64,000 nucleotides of DNA. It comes from Streptomyces sp. NBC_01498. GTDB lineage: Bacteria; Actinomycetota; Actinomycetes; Streptomycetales; Streptomycetaceae. The stretch covers positions 6,553,501-6,617,500 of the forward strand of contig NZ_CP109598.1 of NCBI RefSeq assembly GCF_036327775.1, in the 5' to 3' direction. Below are positions 16,298 to 25,533 of the stretch, one piece after another; positions within the stretch are counted from its first letter, which is position 1, and each line of letters begins with the position of its first letter. The notes below the pieces were generated by a model. It had not been told where the DNA came from. It worked only from the letters and a program-made list of their open reading frames with translations, and ran no database searches. The position numbers were made by a program, and so were the translations under genes.

Positions 16298-17967
16298 GCG
16301 GTGAACCTGCCCGGTCCGCGTCCACCTACCGCACTGAGGTGATTGTTGCGCGGAGCCGTGATCGCGACCACGGCCATGTCGTCGTGCCCGCCGCCCCGCA
16401 CCCACTGCGCGGCCAGCATCTGGACGTGCTCCACCACGGCTTCGGCCGGCATGCCGGCGCACTGGGACAGCGCGCTGTGCAGCCGCTCCTCGCCGTACAG
16501 GTCACCGCCGAGCGGTCCGCCCCTGGCCTCGGTGATGCCGTCGGTGAACAGCACACAGGTCTCGCCCGGCGCGAGGCTGGTCTCCACCGTGACGGCCTGC
16601 GCCTCCGGCAGCGCGCCCACGAGGGTGCCCCGGGTGCCCGCCTCCTCCACCTGGCCGTCGCCGCGCACGATCAGCGGGGCCGGGTGGCCGGCGCTGGTCA
16701 GCCGCAGCCGCACCTTGCCGGCGCGGCGCACCGCCGAGGCGAGGACCAGGGTCGCGAAGCGGGTGTGATGGGAGTTGAGGAGGGCGCCGTTGAGCAGACT
16801 GATCACGCGCTGGTGGTCGTCGGCCATCGGGAGCAGGGCGTGCAGGGTGTTGCGGATCTTGCCGGTCAGTACGGCGGCCTCCAGACCCTTGCCGCACACG
16901 TCGCCGAGGACGACCAGCGACTCCCTGTCCTCGGCCGCGGCGGGCGCGGGGTGGACGTCGTAGAAGTCGCCGCCGACCCGCTCGCTCTCGGCCGACGCGC
17001 GGTAGGCACCGGCGAACTCCACGCCGGACACCTCGTGCAGCACCGGCGGCAGCAGTTCGCGCATCAGGGTCTCGGTGATGGAGCTCTGCTCCGCGTAGAG
17101 CCGGGCCGCCGACAGCGCGGCGCCCGCGCGGGCGGCGAACAGCCGGGCGAAGACCTCCTCGCCCTCGCTGAACGCGGGCGCGCCGGCCCGCCGCAGCATG
17201 ACCAGCGCGCCGGCGGGCACCCCGTGTCCGGGCAGCGGGGTCACCACGATCGACCCCACCGGGCCGAATCCCTCGGGGACGAGCCACGCGGGCGCGGTGG
17301 CGGGATCGATCCAGCGCGAGGGCACCGGCGGGAAGCCCTGGAGCGCCTCCGGCAGTCCGGGCACCTGGTCGGGCACGGCATGGAGGTGGAGGCGTACGGG
17401 CGCACCGCCCCGGGTGCAGGAGACGGCAGGCATCCCCCGGCCCGTGGGCGGGGCGACCACCACGGCGGCGTCGGCGAGGTGCCCGGCGGCGAGAGCGGCC
17501 GTCGTCTCCGTGCAGCGGTCGAGATTGAGGGACGACAGAAGCGCGTTCGACGCCTCGCCCAGGAAGGCGGTCCGGGCGCGCTCCACGCGCAGCGCCCGGT
17601 GGGCGAGCAGCCGGTCGGTGTCGTCGACCAGCCACCACATGACCTCGCCGGTCTCCTCGCGGGTCGGGTGCGCCTCGTAGGTGCGTCCGTCGATCTCGCC
17701 GTGGGCGACGGATCCGGCGGCGGCCGGGCTCGCCGGAGTCCCGGCGGGCCCGGAACGGGCACCGGGGATCACGCCGACCGCGGCGGGCGCGGGGTGGAGC
17801 GCGTGATGGGCGGCGGCCAGCCAGGCGGGGGCCGTGTCGCTCAGGTTCGTCCCGCGCCAGGCGTCCGGCAACAGCGCCGAGGCGGTGTCGTTGAGGAAGC
17901 GCACCACGCCGTGGGTGTCCGCCACGAGCACCGGGTACGGCGCCGTGCGGAGGGCGGATCTCTTCAT
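16294..17967 (-). CDS. PAS-GAF-SpoIIE (PP2C) serine phosphatase
   Basis: 557 residues: PAS-like N terminus (PYPVLVADTHGVVRFLNDTA, ~10-110), GAF-like middle (~160-330) and a SpoIIE/RsbU PP2C domain (~350-550). Metal-binding Asp motifs are VGGDFYDV, LGDVCGKG, LFTDGITEA and GGHDDMAVV. It should dephosphorylate STAS antagonists. It is first gene of the coupled operon with the cobalamin sensor and the STAS protein. ATG 17967 is preferred; a frame open to 18156 extends into the AT-rich promoter and reads as unfolded, Cys-containing sequence. Confidence 0.88.
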   Translation of the reverse strand: MKRSALRTAPYPVLVADTHGVVRFLNDTASALLPDAWRGTNLSDTAPAWLAAAHHALHPAPAAVGVIPGARSGPAGTPASPAAAGSVAHGEIDGRTYEAHPTREETGEVMWWLVDDTDRLLAHRALRVERARTAFLGEASNALLSSLNLDRCTETTAALAAGHLADAAVVVAPPTGRGMPAVSCTRGGAPVRLHLHAVPDQVPGLPEALQGFPPVPSRWIDPATAPAWLVPEGFGPVGSIVVTPLPGHGVPAGALVMLRRAGAPAFSEGEEVFARLFAARAGAALSAARLYAEQSSITETLMRELLPPVLHEVSGVEFAGAYRASAESERVGGDFYDVHPAPAAAEDRESLVVLGDVCGKGLEAAVLTGKIRNTLHALLPMADDHQRVISLLNGALLNSHHTRFATLVLASAVRRAGKVRLRLTSAGHPAPLIVRGDGQVEEAGTRGTLVGALPEAQAVTVETSLAPGETCVLFTDGITEARGGPLGGDLYGEERLHSALSQCAGMPAEAVVEHVQMLAAQWVRGGGHDDMAVVAITAPRNNHLSAVGGRGPGRFTA

Positions 17968-18239
17968 GTCACCGCCCGTATCGGTCGGTTGTCCGGTGGA
18001 AATCGCCACACTCGCGGGGCCCGCTGTGCGGTCCCCTTCACCCCTCTCGTCTCGACAACAGAACAGTTGTCCTCCGGTAACCATCCCGCACTCCGGACCT
18101 TGAAGGCAACCGTCAGTGATCTTCGTAAAAGATGTCATATCTAATAAAAAGATCACTCAGTCCGACATGTCCTCCGGTAGAGGGGGATCGGTCGCCCTGT
18201 GGTTGCGGAGCCACCGAGGGGTCATGGCAAGCTGACCTG
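17968..18239. promoter_or_regulatory. Divergent promoter region of the signalling island
   Basis: About 270 bases between the SpoIIE operon and the opposite STAS gene. It holds an AT-rich patch near 18118-18155 (TCTAATAAAAAGATCA) that stands out in this GC-rich sequence. Promoters for both directions are expected here; I cannot place the -10/-35 boxes with confidence. Confidence 0.5.
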
Positions 18240-18590
18240 GTGTTCGAGGAATCAGAGAGTGCGGTCGCAGGGGCCGTTGAGGATGACGTCTTCATCGTGA
18301 CGGTGAGGGGCGACATCGACTTCGACAGTGCGCGAGGGCTGCGCGAGGCACTGGACGGCGCGGGACGGACCGGCACCGGGCGGACGGTGGTCGACCTGTC
18401 CGGGCTGGACTTCGCCGACTCCACCGTGCTGCACGTACTGCTCGGCGCGCAGCGCGAACACCGCACGGCGGGACGGGGGTTGGTGGTCGCCGGCCCGTTC
18501 AGCGAGACGGTCGGACGCCTCTTCGAGGTCACGGGCACGGCGGACTTCTTCGCCATGGCCCCGACCCTCGACGCCGCGGTGACCGACTAG
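18240..18590 (+). CDS. STAS-domain protein (anti-sigma factor antagonist)
   Basis: 116 residues with a STAS fold: FIVTVRGDIDFDSARGL then VVDLSGLDFADSTVLHVLLG, where DST is the usual phosphorylation-site position. The start GTG 18240 places the domain at the N terminus; a longer frame from 18132 adds an unlikely Cys/Pro-rich segment. It is divergent from the SpoIIE operon and followed 110 bases later by a HATPase gene, so it is a plausible substrate of both enzymes. Confidence 0.85.
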   Translation: MFEESESAVAGAVEDDVFIVTVRGDIDFDSARGLREALDGAGRTGTGRTVVDLSGLDFADSTVLHVLLGAQREHRTAGRGLVVAGPFSETVGRLFEVTGTADFFAMAPTLDAAVTD

Positions 18591-18700
18591 CGCACAGGAG
18601 CGGTGACCAACTGGCGCACAGGGGACGGGCGGCACACGCGCGTGAGGATCGCCGAGGAGCTTCGCGTGAAGATCGGCCACGGGGGCAGACGGTACCTACG

Positions 18701-19153
18701 GTGAACACGGATCAGCAGGCGGACGACGTACACGGCGGGGCCCCGGACGGCGAGTCGGGGGAGATCCCGCCCCCTCGGACGCTGCCCGCGAACGCGGCCG
18801 CCGCGCGCGCCCAGGTCATGGATCTGCTCGACAGCCGCTTCTGCACCCTCGACGAGCACACCCTGGGTGACGTCGTGCTCGCCGATGTGCTGCTCGTCAC
18901 CTCCGAACTGGTCACCAACGCGCTGCGGCACGGCGGCGGCATCACCGACTTCGTGGTGGAACTGGGCGCCGACGAGCTGCGGTTGGTGGTCGCCGACGCC
19001 AGCGTGCGCCCGCCGGTCACCATGACGCGGGCGCCCGGCGAGTTCACCGTGGGCGGGTACGGCTGGGCGCTCGTCAACCGGCTGGCCAGGAGCGTCGCCG
19101 TCCGGGTGACCGGTACGGGCAAGCGCATCGAAGCGGTCCTCGGACTGCGCTGA
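18701..19153 (+). CDS. ATP-binding protein, anti-sigma kinase type (HATPase_c)
   Basis: 150 residues, GHKL fold. The N box is SELVTNALRHGGG, the G1-like motif VVADASVRPP and the G2-like loop GGYGWALVNRLA. It resembles RsbW/SpoIIAB-type regulators that phosphorylate STAS antagonists and sequester sigma factors; in Streptomyces many such proteins are orphan and their targets unknown. The N-terminal ~35 residues are Pro/Gly-rich. GTG 18701 is the only sensible start but has a weak ribosome site. No sigma-factor gene is nearby. Confidence 0.82.
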   Translation: MNTDQQADDVHGGAPDGESGEIPPPRTLPANAAAARAQVMDLLDSRFCTLDEHTLGDVVLADVLLVTSELVTNALRHGGGITDFVVELGADELRLVVADASVRPPVTMTRAPGEFTVGGYGWALVNRLARSVAVRVTGTGKRIEAVLGLR

Positions 19154-19218
19154 CCCCGCGAGCCGCCCCCAACCACATGTCCCCGGACCCGTGTGTGCTT
19201 TCTCACCGGCTTCCGGGC

Positions 19219-19896
19219 TCAGAGCGGATCCGCCCCCGGCCGGTACGCCGCCCCCAGCACGCACGCCGAGGTCGGCGTCCGCGGCCCCTTCTCCGGCACC
19301 CGCAGCGCGCGGTACGGGCCCAGTTCGAAGCCCGCCCCGCCGAGGGCGGCGAGGGTGTCCCGCGAGGTGTGGCAGCCGCCGAAGAGCGCGGGCCACACCG
19401 TCCGGTCCAGCACCCGCTGCACCCGTGCCATTCCGGGCTCGGGCGCCGGTCCGTGCTCGAAGAAGCGCAGTTCACCGCCGGGGCGCAGGACACGGCGGAT
19501 CTCGGCGAGCGCCTTCGGTACGTCCCGTACGGTGCACAGCACCAGCGAGACGACCGCCGCGTCGAACCCCTGGTCCTCGACGGGCAGCGCCTCCGCCGTA
19601 CCGGGCCGCACATCCACCGGGACCGGGGCCCGCGCCGCCGCCCCCACCGCCAACCGCCGCAGGGAACGCTCCGGTTCGACGGCCACCACGTCCGTGACCG
19701 CCGCCGGGTAGCGCGCGAAGTTCAGCCCGTTGCCCGCGCCGATCTCCACCACCCGGCCCGAGAGGCCGGCCAGCAGCTCCGCGCGGTGGGCCGCGACGCC
19801 GCCCCGGTCGGCGGCGACGCTCATCCGCGCGTAGACGCGCGCGAAGAGCGGATGACGCACGGAGTCCTCGGGGGCCTTGCGTTGGCGCAGCTGCAT
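19219..19896 (-). CDS. Class I SAM-dependent methyltransferase
   Basis: 225 residues with motif I VVEIGAGNGLNF at ~48-59, the acidic end of strand 2 (VVAVEPE) and the post-motif IRRVLRPGGELRFFEHG typical of UbiE/Methyltransf_11 enzymes. Substrate unknown. GGAGGAG lies nine bases before the ATG at 19896. It is monocistronic in appearance and converges on the HATPase gene. Confidence 0.85.
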   Translation of the reverse strand: MQLRQRKAPEDSVRHPLFARVYARMSVAADRGGVAAHRAELLAGLSGRVVEIGAGNGLNFARYPAAVTDVVAVEPERSLRRLAVGAAARAPVPVDVRPGTAEALPVEDQGFDAAVVSLVLCTVRDVPKALAEIRRVLRPGGELRFFEHGPAPEPGMARVQRVLDRTVWPALFGGCHTSRDTLAALGGAGFELGPYRALRVPEKGPRTPTSACVLGAAYRPGADPL

Positions 19897-20029
19897 GGTC
19901 GGGGATCTCCTCCGGGGCGGCGGGACGGTGATCGCGATTCTTCCCCCGACCGCGCCGCCGGGCAGCCCGCGGGACGGAACTCGTCACCGTTCGGCGGACC
20001 CGGAGAACCGGGAGGCGCCCCGGCCGTGC

Positions 20030-20344
20030 TCAGCCGCGACGACGGTCCGGGCGTGAACGCCACCTGCCTGGGCCGCCATTGGCCGCCGATCTCGGATCTG
20101 TTCCCCTCGTCGTGGCGGCGTACTGCGCGTAGCGACGACGTGCGTCGGTCAGGGTGTCCGCTCCGTTGGGGCCGCCCCAGAACTGGTCGGCGTTCGGGTC
20201 GTCCTGGCCGTCGTCTTCCCAGCTGCACTCGTCACAGATCTCGAATTGTCCACGGGCTTCAAGCGTCACAAGCTCGCAGCGGGGACAGGCATACGGACCG
20301 CCGCCGGGCGGGCCGGCTCCGGCAGGTCCTCCGGGCGTTGTCAC
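20030..20344 (-). CDS. CPCC-type cysteine-rich small protein
   Basis: 104 residues. YACPRCELVTLEARGQFEIC and DECSWEDDGQ form a CxxC...CxxC zinc-ribbon, followed by WGGPNGADTLTDARRRYAQY. This matches the Cys_rich_CPCC family, whose function is unknown. A 15-residue Gly/Pro-rich leader precedes it. The start is GTG 20344; its G lies within a TGA of a short upstream frame (MEHFDA), so coupling or a different native start is possible. Confidence 0.75.
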   Translation of the reverse strand: MTTPGGPAGAGPPGGGPYACPRCELVTLEARGQFEICDECSWEDDGQDDPNADQFWGGPNGADTLTDARRRYAQYAATTRGTDPRSAANGGPGRWRSRPDRRRG

Positions 20345-20629
20345 GCGTCGAAGTGTTCCATGATCTGCGAAGAAGCGCTGGGCCGGTCGCTCGTTCCGAA
20401 ACGATCATTAAGTCGTCATCAAGGAACTCCTCGGCCAGCCCCCACCGGCGAGTGCCCCGGTTCCCGATCCCGCCGGGATGGTGGACGAGGCCCCGGCACC
20501 CGCACCGGAGGGGACGCGGGCAGGGTCGCCGGACCGGGTAGTGCCCGCGGTGCGGGTGCGCACCGCTGAACCGGCGCGGCGCGGGGCGGGTGGCGACGGG
20601 CGGGCGACCGTTGCCAACCTGGCCGGGGG
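20345..20629. other. Intergenic region with a possible gene remnant
   Basis: 285 bases between the CPCC gene and bioD. On the minus strand an open frame reads WGLAEEFLDDDLMIVSE and ATGPALLRRSWNTST, which looks protein-like. It has no start in a sensible place and runs out of frame into the CPCC gene, so it may be a decayed C terminus. The rest shows nothing recognisable. Confidence 0.25.
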
Positions 20630-21379
20630 TCAGGCGCGACTGCGGCCGGGCACCGCACCGGGGCCCGGTGCGAACGTCGCCGCGAACCGTCCGGCGGACC
20701 AGTCGCCGCCCAGCGCCGGAGCCAGCCAGCCGCCCGCCCCGGCACGGAAGTCCGCCGGGCCCAGGGCGCCCGCGCCCTCCGGGATCGCGCCGAGCAGCGG
20801 CGCCCCCGCCACGTCCGGCAGATCCGCCAGGTTGCAGCGTGCCGCCAGGTCCGGCGCGGCGGGCCACGCGCCGATCACCACCCCCAGCGCGTCGAGCCCG
20901 CGCGCCCGGAGCGCCTCGGTCGTCAGGGCGGTCGCGTTGAGGGTGCCGAGCCCGGCGGGCGCCACCACCAGCACCGGGGCGCCCAGCAGCCGGGCGGCGT
21001 CCGCGAGGGTGCCGCCCGCGGCGTCGAACCGGACCAGCAGCCCGCCCGCGCCCTCGACCAGCACCAGATCGTGCTCGGTGGCCAGTTTCCCGGCCGCCTC
21101 GGCGATCTCCTCGGGCCGTACGGGCGGCAGAGCGGCCCGCGCGGCGGCTGTCGCGGGCGCCAACGGCTCCGGGAACCGGGCCAGTTCGACGGCCGTGACC
21201 GCGCCCGCCAGGCGCGTCACCTCGGCCGTGTCACCGGGCTCACCGGGGCCGACACCGGTCTGCGCGGGCTTCAGCACCGCGACCGTACGGCCTCCGGCCA
21301 GCGCCAGTGCCGCCACGGCCGCCGTGACGACGGTCTTGCCGATCTCCGTCCCCGTCCCGGAGACGATCACCACCGGCAT
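20630..21379 (-). CDS. bioD: Dethiobiotin synthetase
   Basis: 249 residues with the P-loop GTGTEIGKT at ~8-16, the KPAQTG substrate motif and VEGAGGLLV. It carboxylates and closes the ureido ring of 7,8-diaminononanoate using ATP and CO2 (third step of biotin assembly). The ATG begins one base after the bioA stop, so it is translationally coupled at the end of bioB-bioA-bioD. The C-terminal ~25 residues are Pro/Gly-rich. Confidence 0.95.
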   Translation of the reverse strand: MPVVIVSGTGTEIGKTVVTAAVAALALAGGRTVAVLKPAQTGVGPGEPGDTAEVTRLAGAVTAVELARFPEPLAPATAAARAALPPVRPEEIAEAAGKLATEHDLVLVEGAGGLLVRFDAAGGTLADAARLLGAPVLVVAPAGLGTLNATALTTEALRARGLDALGVVIGAWPAAPDLAARCNLADLPDVAGAPLLGAIPEGAGALGPADFRAGAGGWLAPALGGDWSAGRFAATFAPGPGAVPGRSRA

Positions 21380-21380
21380 C

Positions 21381-22721
21381 TCAGCCCTCCCGCGCCGCCG
21401 CCGTCACCGCGCGGCAGATCCGCGCGACGTCGGCGTCGTCCGTCACATAGGGCGGCATCGTGTAGACGAGGTCGCGGAACGGCCGCAGCCACACGCCCTC
21501 CCGCACCGCCGCCCGGGTCGCCGCCGCCATGTCCACCTCACGGTCGAGTTGCACGACCCCGATCGCGCCGAGGACCCGCACGTCCTTCACCCCGGGCAGC
21601 GACGTGGTCTCCGCGAGTCCGTCGCGCAGCCCCGCCCCGATCCGTTGCACCTCGCCCCGCCAGTCCTGGCCGAGCAGCAGGTCGATCGAGGCGCACGCCA
21701 CGGCCGAGGCCAGCGGATTGCCCATGAAGGTGGGTCCGTGGGCGAGGACCGGAACCTCGCCGCGTGAGATGCCGTCGGCCACCTCCGAGGTGCACAGCGT
21801 CGCGCCCATCGTGAGATAACCACCGGTCAGCGCCTTGCCCACGCACATCACATCGGGGGAGATCCCGGCGTGCTCCGCCGCGAACAGCTCGCCCGTACGT
21901 CCGAAGCCGGTGGCGATCTCGTCGAGGATCAGCAGCACGCCGTACTCGTCGCACGCCTCGCGCAGTACCCGCACATACGCGGGGGAGTGGAAGCGCATGC
22001 CGCCCGCGCCCTGCACGACCGGCTCCACGATCACCGCGGCCAGTTCGTCCGCGTGGCGCGCGACGAGACCGCGCAGCTGGTCCGCGTACGTCTCGCTGTA
22101 CGGCTCGAAGCCGTCGGGCGGCGCGTCGGCGAAGAGCTGGCGCGGCAGCAGCCCCGACCAGAGCCCGTGCATCCCGCCCTCGGGGTCGCACACCGACATG
22201 GGCTGCCAGGTGTCCCCGTGGTAGCCGCCGCGCCAGGTCAGCAGCCGCCGTTTGGCCGGGCGGCCGAGCGAACGCCAGTACTGGAGGCACATCTTGACCG
22301 CGACCTCCACCGCCACCGAACCGGAGTCGGCGAGGAAGACGTGCCGCAGCGGTTCCGGGGTGATCTCCACGAGCCGGGCCGCGAGCCGCACGGCGGGCTC
22401 ATGGGTGAGCCCGCCGAACATCACATGGCTCATCCGGGCGAGCTGGGCGTGCGCCGCCTCGTTGAGGACGGGGTGGTTGTAGCCGTGCACCGCGGACCAC
22501 CAGGACGCCATGCCGTCGACCAACTCGCGCTGCCCGTGCGCCGGTTCGGCGAGCCGGAGCCGTACGCCCGAGGCGGACTCCACGACCAGCGGGTCGGTGC
22601 GGCCGGGCATCGGGCCGTACGGATGCCAGACATGGGCCCGGTCGAGCGCCAGCAGTTCCTCCGGCGCGAGGGCGGCCCGCCCGGACAGGCCGGACGGGTC
22701 CGCCGCCCGGGTGTCAGGCAT
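21381..22721 (-). CDS. bioA: Adenosylmethionine-8-amino-7-oxononanoate aminotransferase
   Basis: 446 residues, class III aminotransferase. VWHPYGPM and [14 protein letters not shown] are BioA-specific. The PLP aspartate lies in [14 protein letters not shown] and the Schiff-base lysine in [13 protein letters not shown]. It transfers an amino group from S-adenosylmethionine to KAPA, giving DAPA. It overlaps the end of bioB by eight bases and abuts bioD. Confidence 0.96.
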   Translation of the reverse strand: MPDTRAADPSGLSGRAALAPEELLALDRAHVWHPYGPMPGRTDPLVVESASGVRLRLAEPAHGQRELVDGMASWWSAVHGYNHPVLNEAAHAQLARMSHVMFGGLTHEPAVRLAARLVEITPEPLRHVFLADSGSVAVEVAVKMCLQYWRSLGRPAKRRLLTWRGGYHGDTWQPMSVCDPEGGMHGLWSGLLPRQLFADAPPDGFEPYSETYADQLRGLVARHADELAAVIVEPVVQGAGGMRFHSPAYVRVLREACDEYGVLLILDEIATGFGRTGELFAAEHAGISPDVMCVGKALTGGYLTMGATLCTSEVADGISRGEVPVLAHGPTFMGNPLASAVACASIDLLLGQDWRGEVQRIGAGLRDGLAETTSLPGVKDVRVLGAIGVVQLDREVDMAAATRAAVREGVWLRPFRDLVYTMPPYVTDDADVARICRAVTAAAREG

Positions 22722-23859
22722 TGGGCGCCAGATCCGTCCCGGCTCCCCGGCGCCGTACGGTCACCAGATCCGTACGGGCCCCGCCGCTCTCCGCCCGGTC
22801 GGCCGGCTGCTCCTCGTCGGCCTCCGCCGGGCCGCACGCGCTCGCGCATCCGTCGCTCCGGTGCGCGGGCAGCGTCCGCGTGCCCGCGCCCTCTACCTCG
22901 AAACCGGCGTCCGCGATCATCTCCAGGTCCGCCTTGCCCTCCTGGCCCTCACTGGTGAGGTAGTCGCCGAGGAAGATCGAGTTGACCAGGTGCAGCGCCA
23001 GCGGCTGCATCGACCGCAGATGCACCTCGCGCCCGCCCGCGAGCCGCACCTCCACGTCGGGGCAGACGAACCGCACCATCGCCAGGATGCGCAGCGCCCG
23101 CTGCGGCGTCAGGTTCCACTCCCCGGCCAGCGGCGTGCCCTCGAACGGGATCAGGAAGTTGACCGGCACCGAGTCCGGGTCCAGCTCCCGCAGCGCGAAC
23201 ACCACGTCCACCAGGTCGGCGTCGCTCTCGCCCATGCCCGCGATCAGCCCCGAACAGGCCGACAGGCCCGCGCCCCGCGCGTGCCGGACGGTCTCCACCC
23301 GGTCCGCGTAGGTGTGGGTGGTGGTGATGTCGCCGTAGGTGGCCTCGGAGGTGTTGAGGTTGTGGTTGTACGCGTCGGCGCCGGCCTCCTTCAGCCGCTC
23401 CGCCTGACCGTCCGAGAGCAGCCCCAGACAGGCGCAGACCTCGACCTCCGGGTCCTGTTCCTTGATCGCGCCGATCGTCCGCGAGACCCGGTCGATGTCC
23501 CGGTCCGTCGGGCCCCGGCCGCTCGCCACCAGACAGACCCGCTTCGCGCCGCCCGCCACCCCGGCCGCCGCCGCCTTCGTCGCCTCGTCGGGCTTGAGCC
23601 AGGTGTACTTGAGGATCTCGGCCTTGGACCCCAGCCGCTGCGAGCAGTAGGAGCAGTCCTCGGGGCAGAGCCCGGACTTCAGGTTGACCAGGTAGTTCAG
23701 CTTGACCCGCCGCCCGAACCACTGGCGGCGCACCTTTCCGGCCGCGGCCACCACGTCGAGCAGCTCGTCGTCGGACGTCGCCAGTACGGCGAGCGCCTCC
23801 TCGCGCGACGGCGCCTCGCGCCGAAGGCCCTTGTCCACCAGTGTGTTCAGCAGGTCCAT
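22714..23859 (-). CDS. bioB: Biotin synthase (radical SAM)
   Basis: 381 residues. The radical-SAM cluster motif is [11 protein letters not shown] at ~60-70; later conserved segments include [25 protein letters not shown] and [11 protein letters not shown]. It inserts sulfur into dethiobiotin. The protein is about 40 residues longer than typical enzymes because of an acidic/Arg-rich tail with two Cys ([17 protein letters not shown]). First gene of bioBAD; ATG 23859. Confidence 0.96.
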   Translation of the reverse strand: MDLLNTLVDKGLRREAPSREEALAVLATSDDELLDVVAAAGKVRRQWFGRRVKLNYLVNLKSGLCPEDCSYCSQRLGSKAEILKYTWLKPDEATKAAAAGVAGGAKRVCLVASGRGPTDRDIDRVSRTIGAIKEQDPEVEVCACLGLLSDGQAERLKEAGADAYNHNLNTSEATYGDITTTHTYADRVETVRHARGAGLSACSGLIAGMGESDADLVDVVFALRELDPDSVPVNFLIPFEGTPLAGEWNLTPQRALRILAMVRFVCPDVEVRLAGGREVHLRSMQPLALHLVNSIFLGDYLTSEGQEGKADLEMIADAGFEVEGAGTRTLPAHRSDGCASACGPAEADEEQPADRAESGGARTDLVTVRRRGAGTDLAPNA

Positions 23860-23928
23860 GGCGCCGATCCTGTCCTACGGCGCGGTCCCGGGCCAAGAAT
23901 GAATCCCACAAGACGCCCCCGTCCCGGT

Positions 23929-23944
23929 GTGTGGATGACCACAC
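23929..23944. promoter_or_regulatory. Candidate biotin operator between bioB and bioF
   Basis: GTGTGG-ATGA-CCACAC is a perfect 6-bp inverted repeat in the 157-base divergent bioB/bioF promoter region. Its placement suits a repressor controlling both transcripts (BirA-like or a TetR-type BioQ). The regulator identity is inference. Confidence 0.45.
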
Positions 23945-24016
23945 CCGGACCGCGCCGACGTGCGGTTAGGGTCGGTGGGCCGTCGACACCAGGACCCGAG
24001 CGGAAGGACCCGAGCC

Positions 24017-25282
24017 GTGCCCTCTTCCGAGCCGTCGGCGCAGCGCGAGGCGTCCGTGCCGGGCGAGCGGCCCGCGCCGCCCGAGCGCTCCGCGCCCGGC
24101 GACCCGTCCGCGTCGTCCACGCCACCGGACCCGTTCGGCTGGATCGACGACGAGGCGCAAAGGCGCGAGCGGTCCGGACTCGTCCGCACCCTGCGGCCCC
24201 GCGCCGCCGGTTCCGCCCTCCTGGACCTGGCGAGCAACGACTACCTCGGCCTCACCCACCACCCGGTGACGACACGCGCGGCGGCCGACGCGGCACACCG
24301 CTGGGGCGCGGGCGCCACCGGCTCCCGGCTCGTCACCGGAACGACCGCGCTCCACACCGAACTGGAGCGTGAACTGGCCGACTTCTGCGGTTTCGAGGCG
24401 GCGCTCGTCCTGTCGTCCGGATACGCCGCGAACCTCGCCGCCCTCACCGCACTGACCGCGCGCGGCTCGCTCGTCGTGTCGGACGCCGCCAACCACGCCT
24501 CCATCGTGGACGGTTGCCGGCTCTCCCGCGCCGAGACCGTGGTCGTCCCGCACGCGGACCCCCCGGCCGTGGACAAGACCCTCGAAGCGCACCCGGGCGT
24601 CCGGGCCCTGGCCGTCAGCGACTCGGTGTTCTCGGTGGACGGCGACGCGGCGCCGCTCGCCCGGCTCGCCGAGGTGTGCCGTACCCGGGGCGCCGCGCTG
24701 CTCGTGGACGACGCGCACGGACTCGGCGTGCTCGGCGAGGGCGGGCGCGGCGCCGTGCACGCGGCGGGCCTCGCGGGCGATCCGGGCACCGTGGCCACCC
24801 TCACGCTCTCCAAGGCGCTGGGCAGTCAGGGCGGCGCGGTGCTCGGCCCGGCGCGGGTGATCGACCAACTGGTCAACACGGCACGGTCGTTCATCTTCGA
24901 CACCGGACTCGCGCCCGCCTCGGCCGGCGCCGCGCTGGCGAGTCTGCGGCTGCTGCGCGAGGACCCGTCGCTGGCGGTGCGGGCCCGCGCCGTCGCGCAC
25001 GCGCTGCACCGGGGGCTGACCGCGGCGGGGCTGACCGCCGTACGCCCGGACGCCGCCGTCGTCTCCGTACGGGCCCCCTCACCCGGCGCGGCGGTGCGCT
25101 GGGCCGCCGACTGCCGGGCGGCCGGGCTGGTGGTGGGCTGCTTCCGGCCGCCGTCGGTGCCCGACGGGATCTCCCGCATCAGGCTCACCGCCCGCGCCGA
25201 CCTGACGGACGCGCAGATCGGGGAGGCGCTGGCCACGATCGTCGCGACCGCCCCCGCCGACGCACGGGCGCACGCCCGCTGA
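24017..25282 (+). CDS. bioF: 8-amino-7-oxononanoate synthase
   Basis: 421 residues, alpha-oxoamine synthase family. DLASNDYLGLTHHP is the substrate loop, GATGSRLVTG follows it, the PLP Asp is in LLVDDAHGLGVLG and the lysine in TLSKALGSQGG. It condenses pimeloyl-thioester with alanine (first step of ring assembly). About 40 Pro/Ser-rich residues precede the catalytic domain. GTG 24017 follows GGAAGGA by eight bases; it is divergent from bioBAD. Confidence 0.94.
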   Translation: MPSSEPSAQREASVPGERPAPPERSAPGDPSASSTPPDPFGWIDDEAQRRERSGLVRTLRPRAAGSALLDLASNDYLGLTHHPVTTRAAADAAHRWGAGATGSRLVTGTTALHTELERELADFCGFEAALVLSSGYAANLAALTALTARGSLVVSDAANHASIVDGCRLSRAETVVVPHADPPAVDKTLEAHPGVRALAVSDSVFSVDGDAAPLARLAEVCRTRGAALLVDDAHGLGVLGEGGRGAVHAAGLAGDPGTVATLTLSKALGSQGGAVLGPARVIDQLVNTARSFIFDTGLAPASAGAALASLRLLREDPSLAVRARAVAHALHRGLTAAGLTAVRPDAAVVSVRAPSPGAAVRWAADCRAAGLVVGCFRPPSVPDGISRIRLTARADLTDAQIGEALATIVATAPADARAHAR

Positions 25283-25533
25283 CCGCCCGGCGCACGCCAC
25301 CACGCGGGCGCCTCCCCTCTCGGCCGCGGACACCCGGAACTTGAGCGTGTTCACATCCGGTCTCTCGTCGCAGAGTTCACCGCTTAGAGCGACAGAGGGG
25401 GTCAAATCCCGGCGGATCACCCCTCCCGGGGCCGCCGTTGATGGCAGTGTGGCGCGCAGCGCAATCCGGGGACGTACCCGCGGGCATCAGCCATAGGCCG
25501 GTCTGCGTCCCGGTGGGAAGGGGCAGCGTCGCC

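Noticed and set aside
14775..19153. Simple B12-dependent methyltransferase or methionine-synthase-like operon
   Set aside because: No substrate methyltransferase domain is present; the neighbours are signalling proteins and the Wx9EH motif is specific to the light-sensor group.
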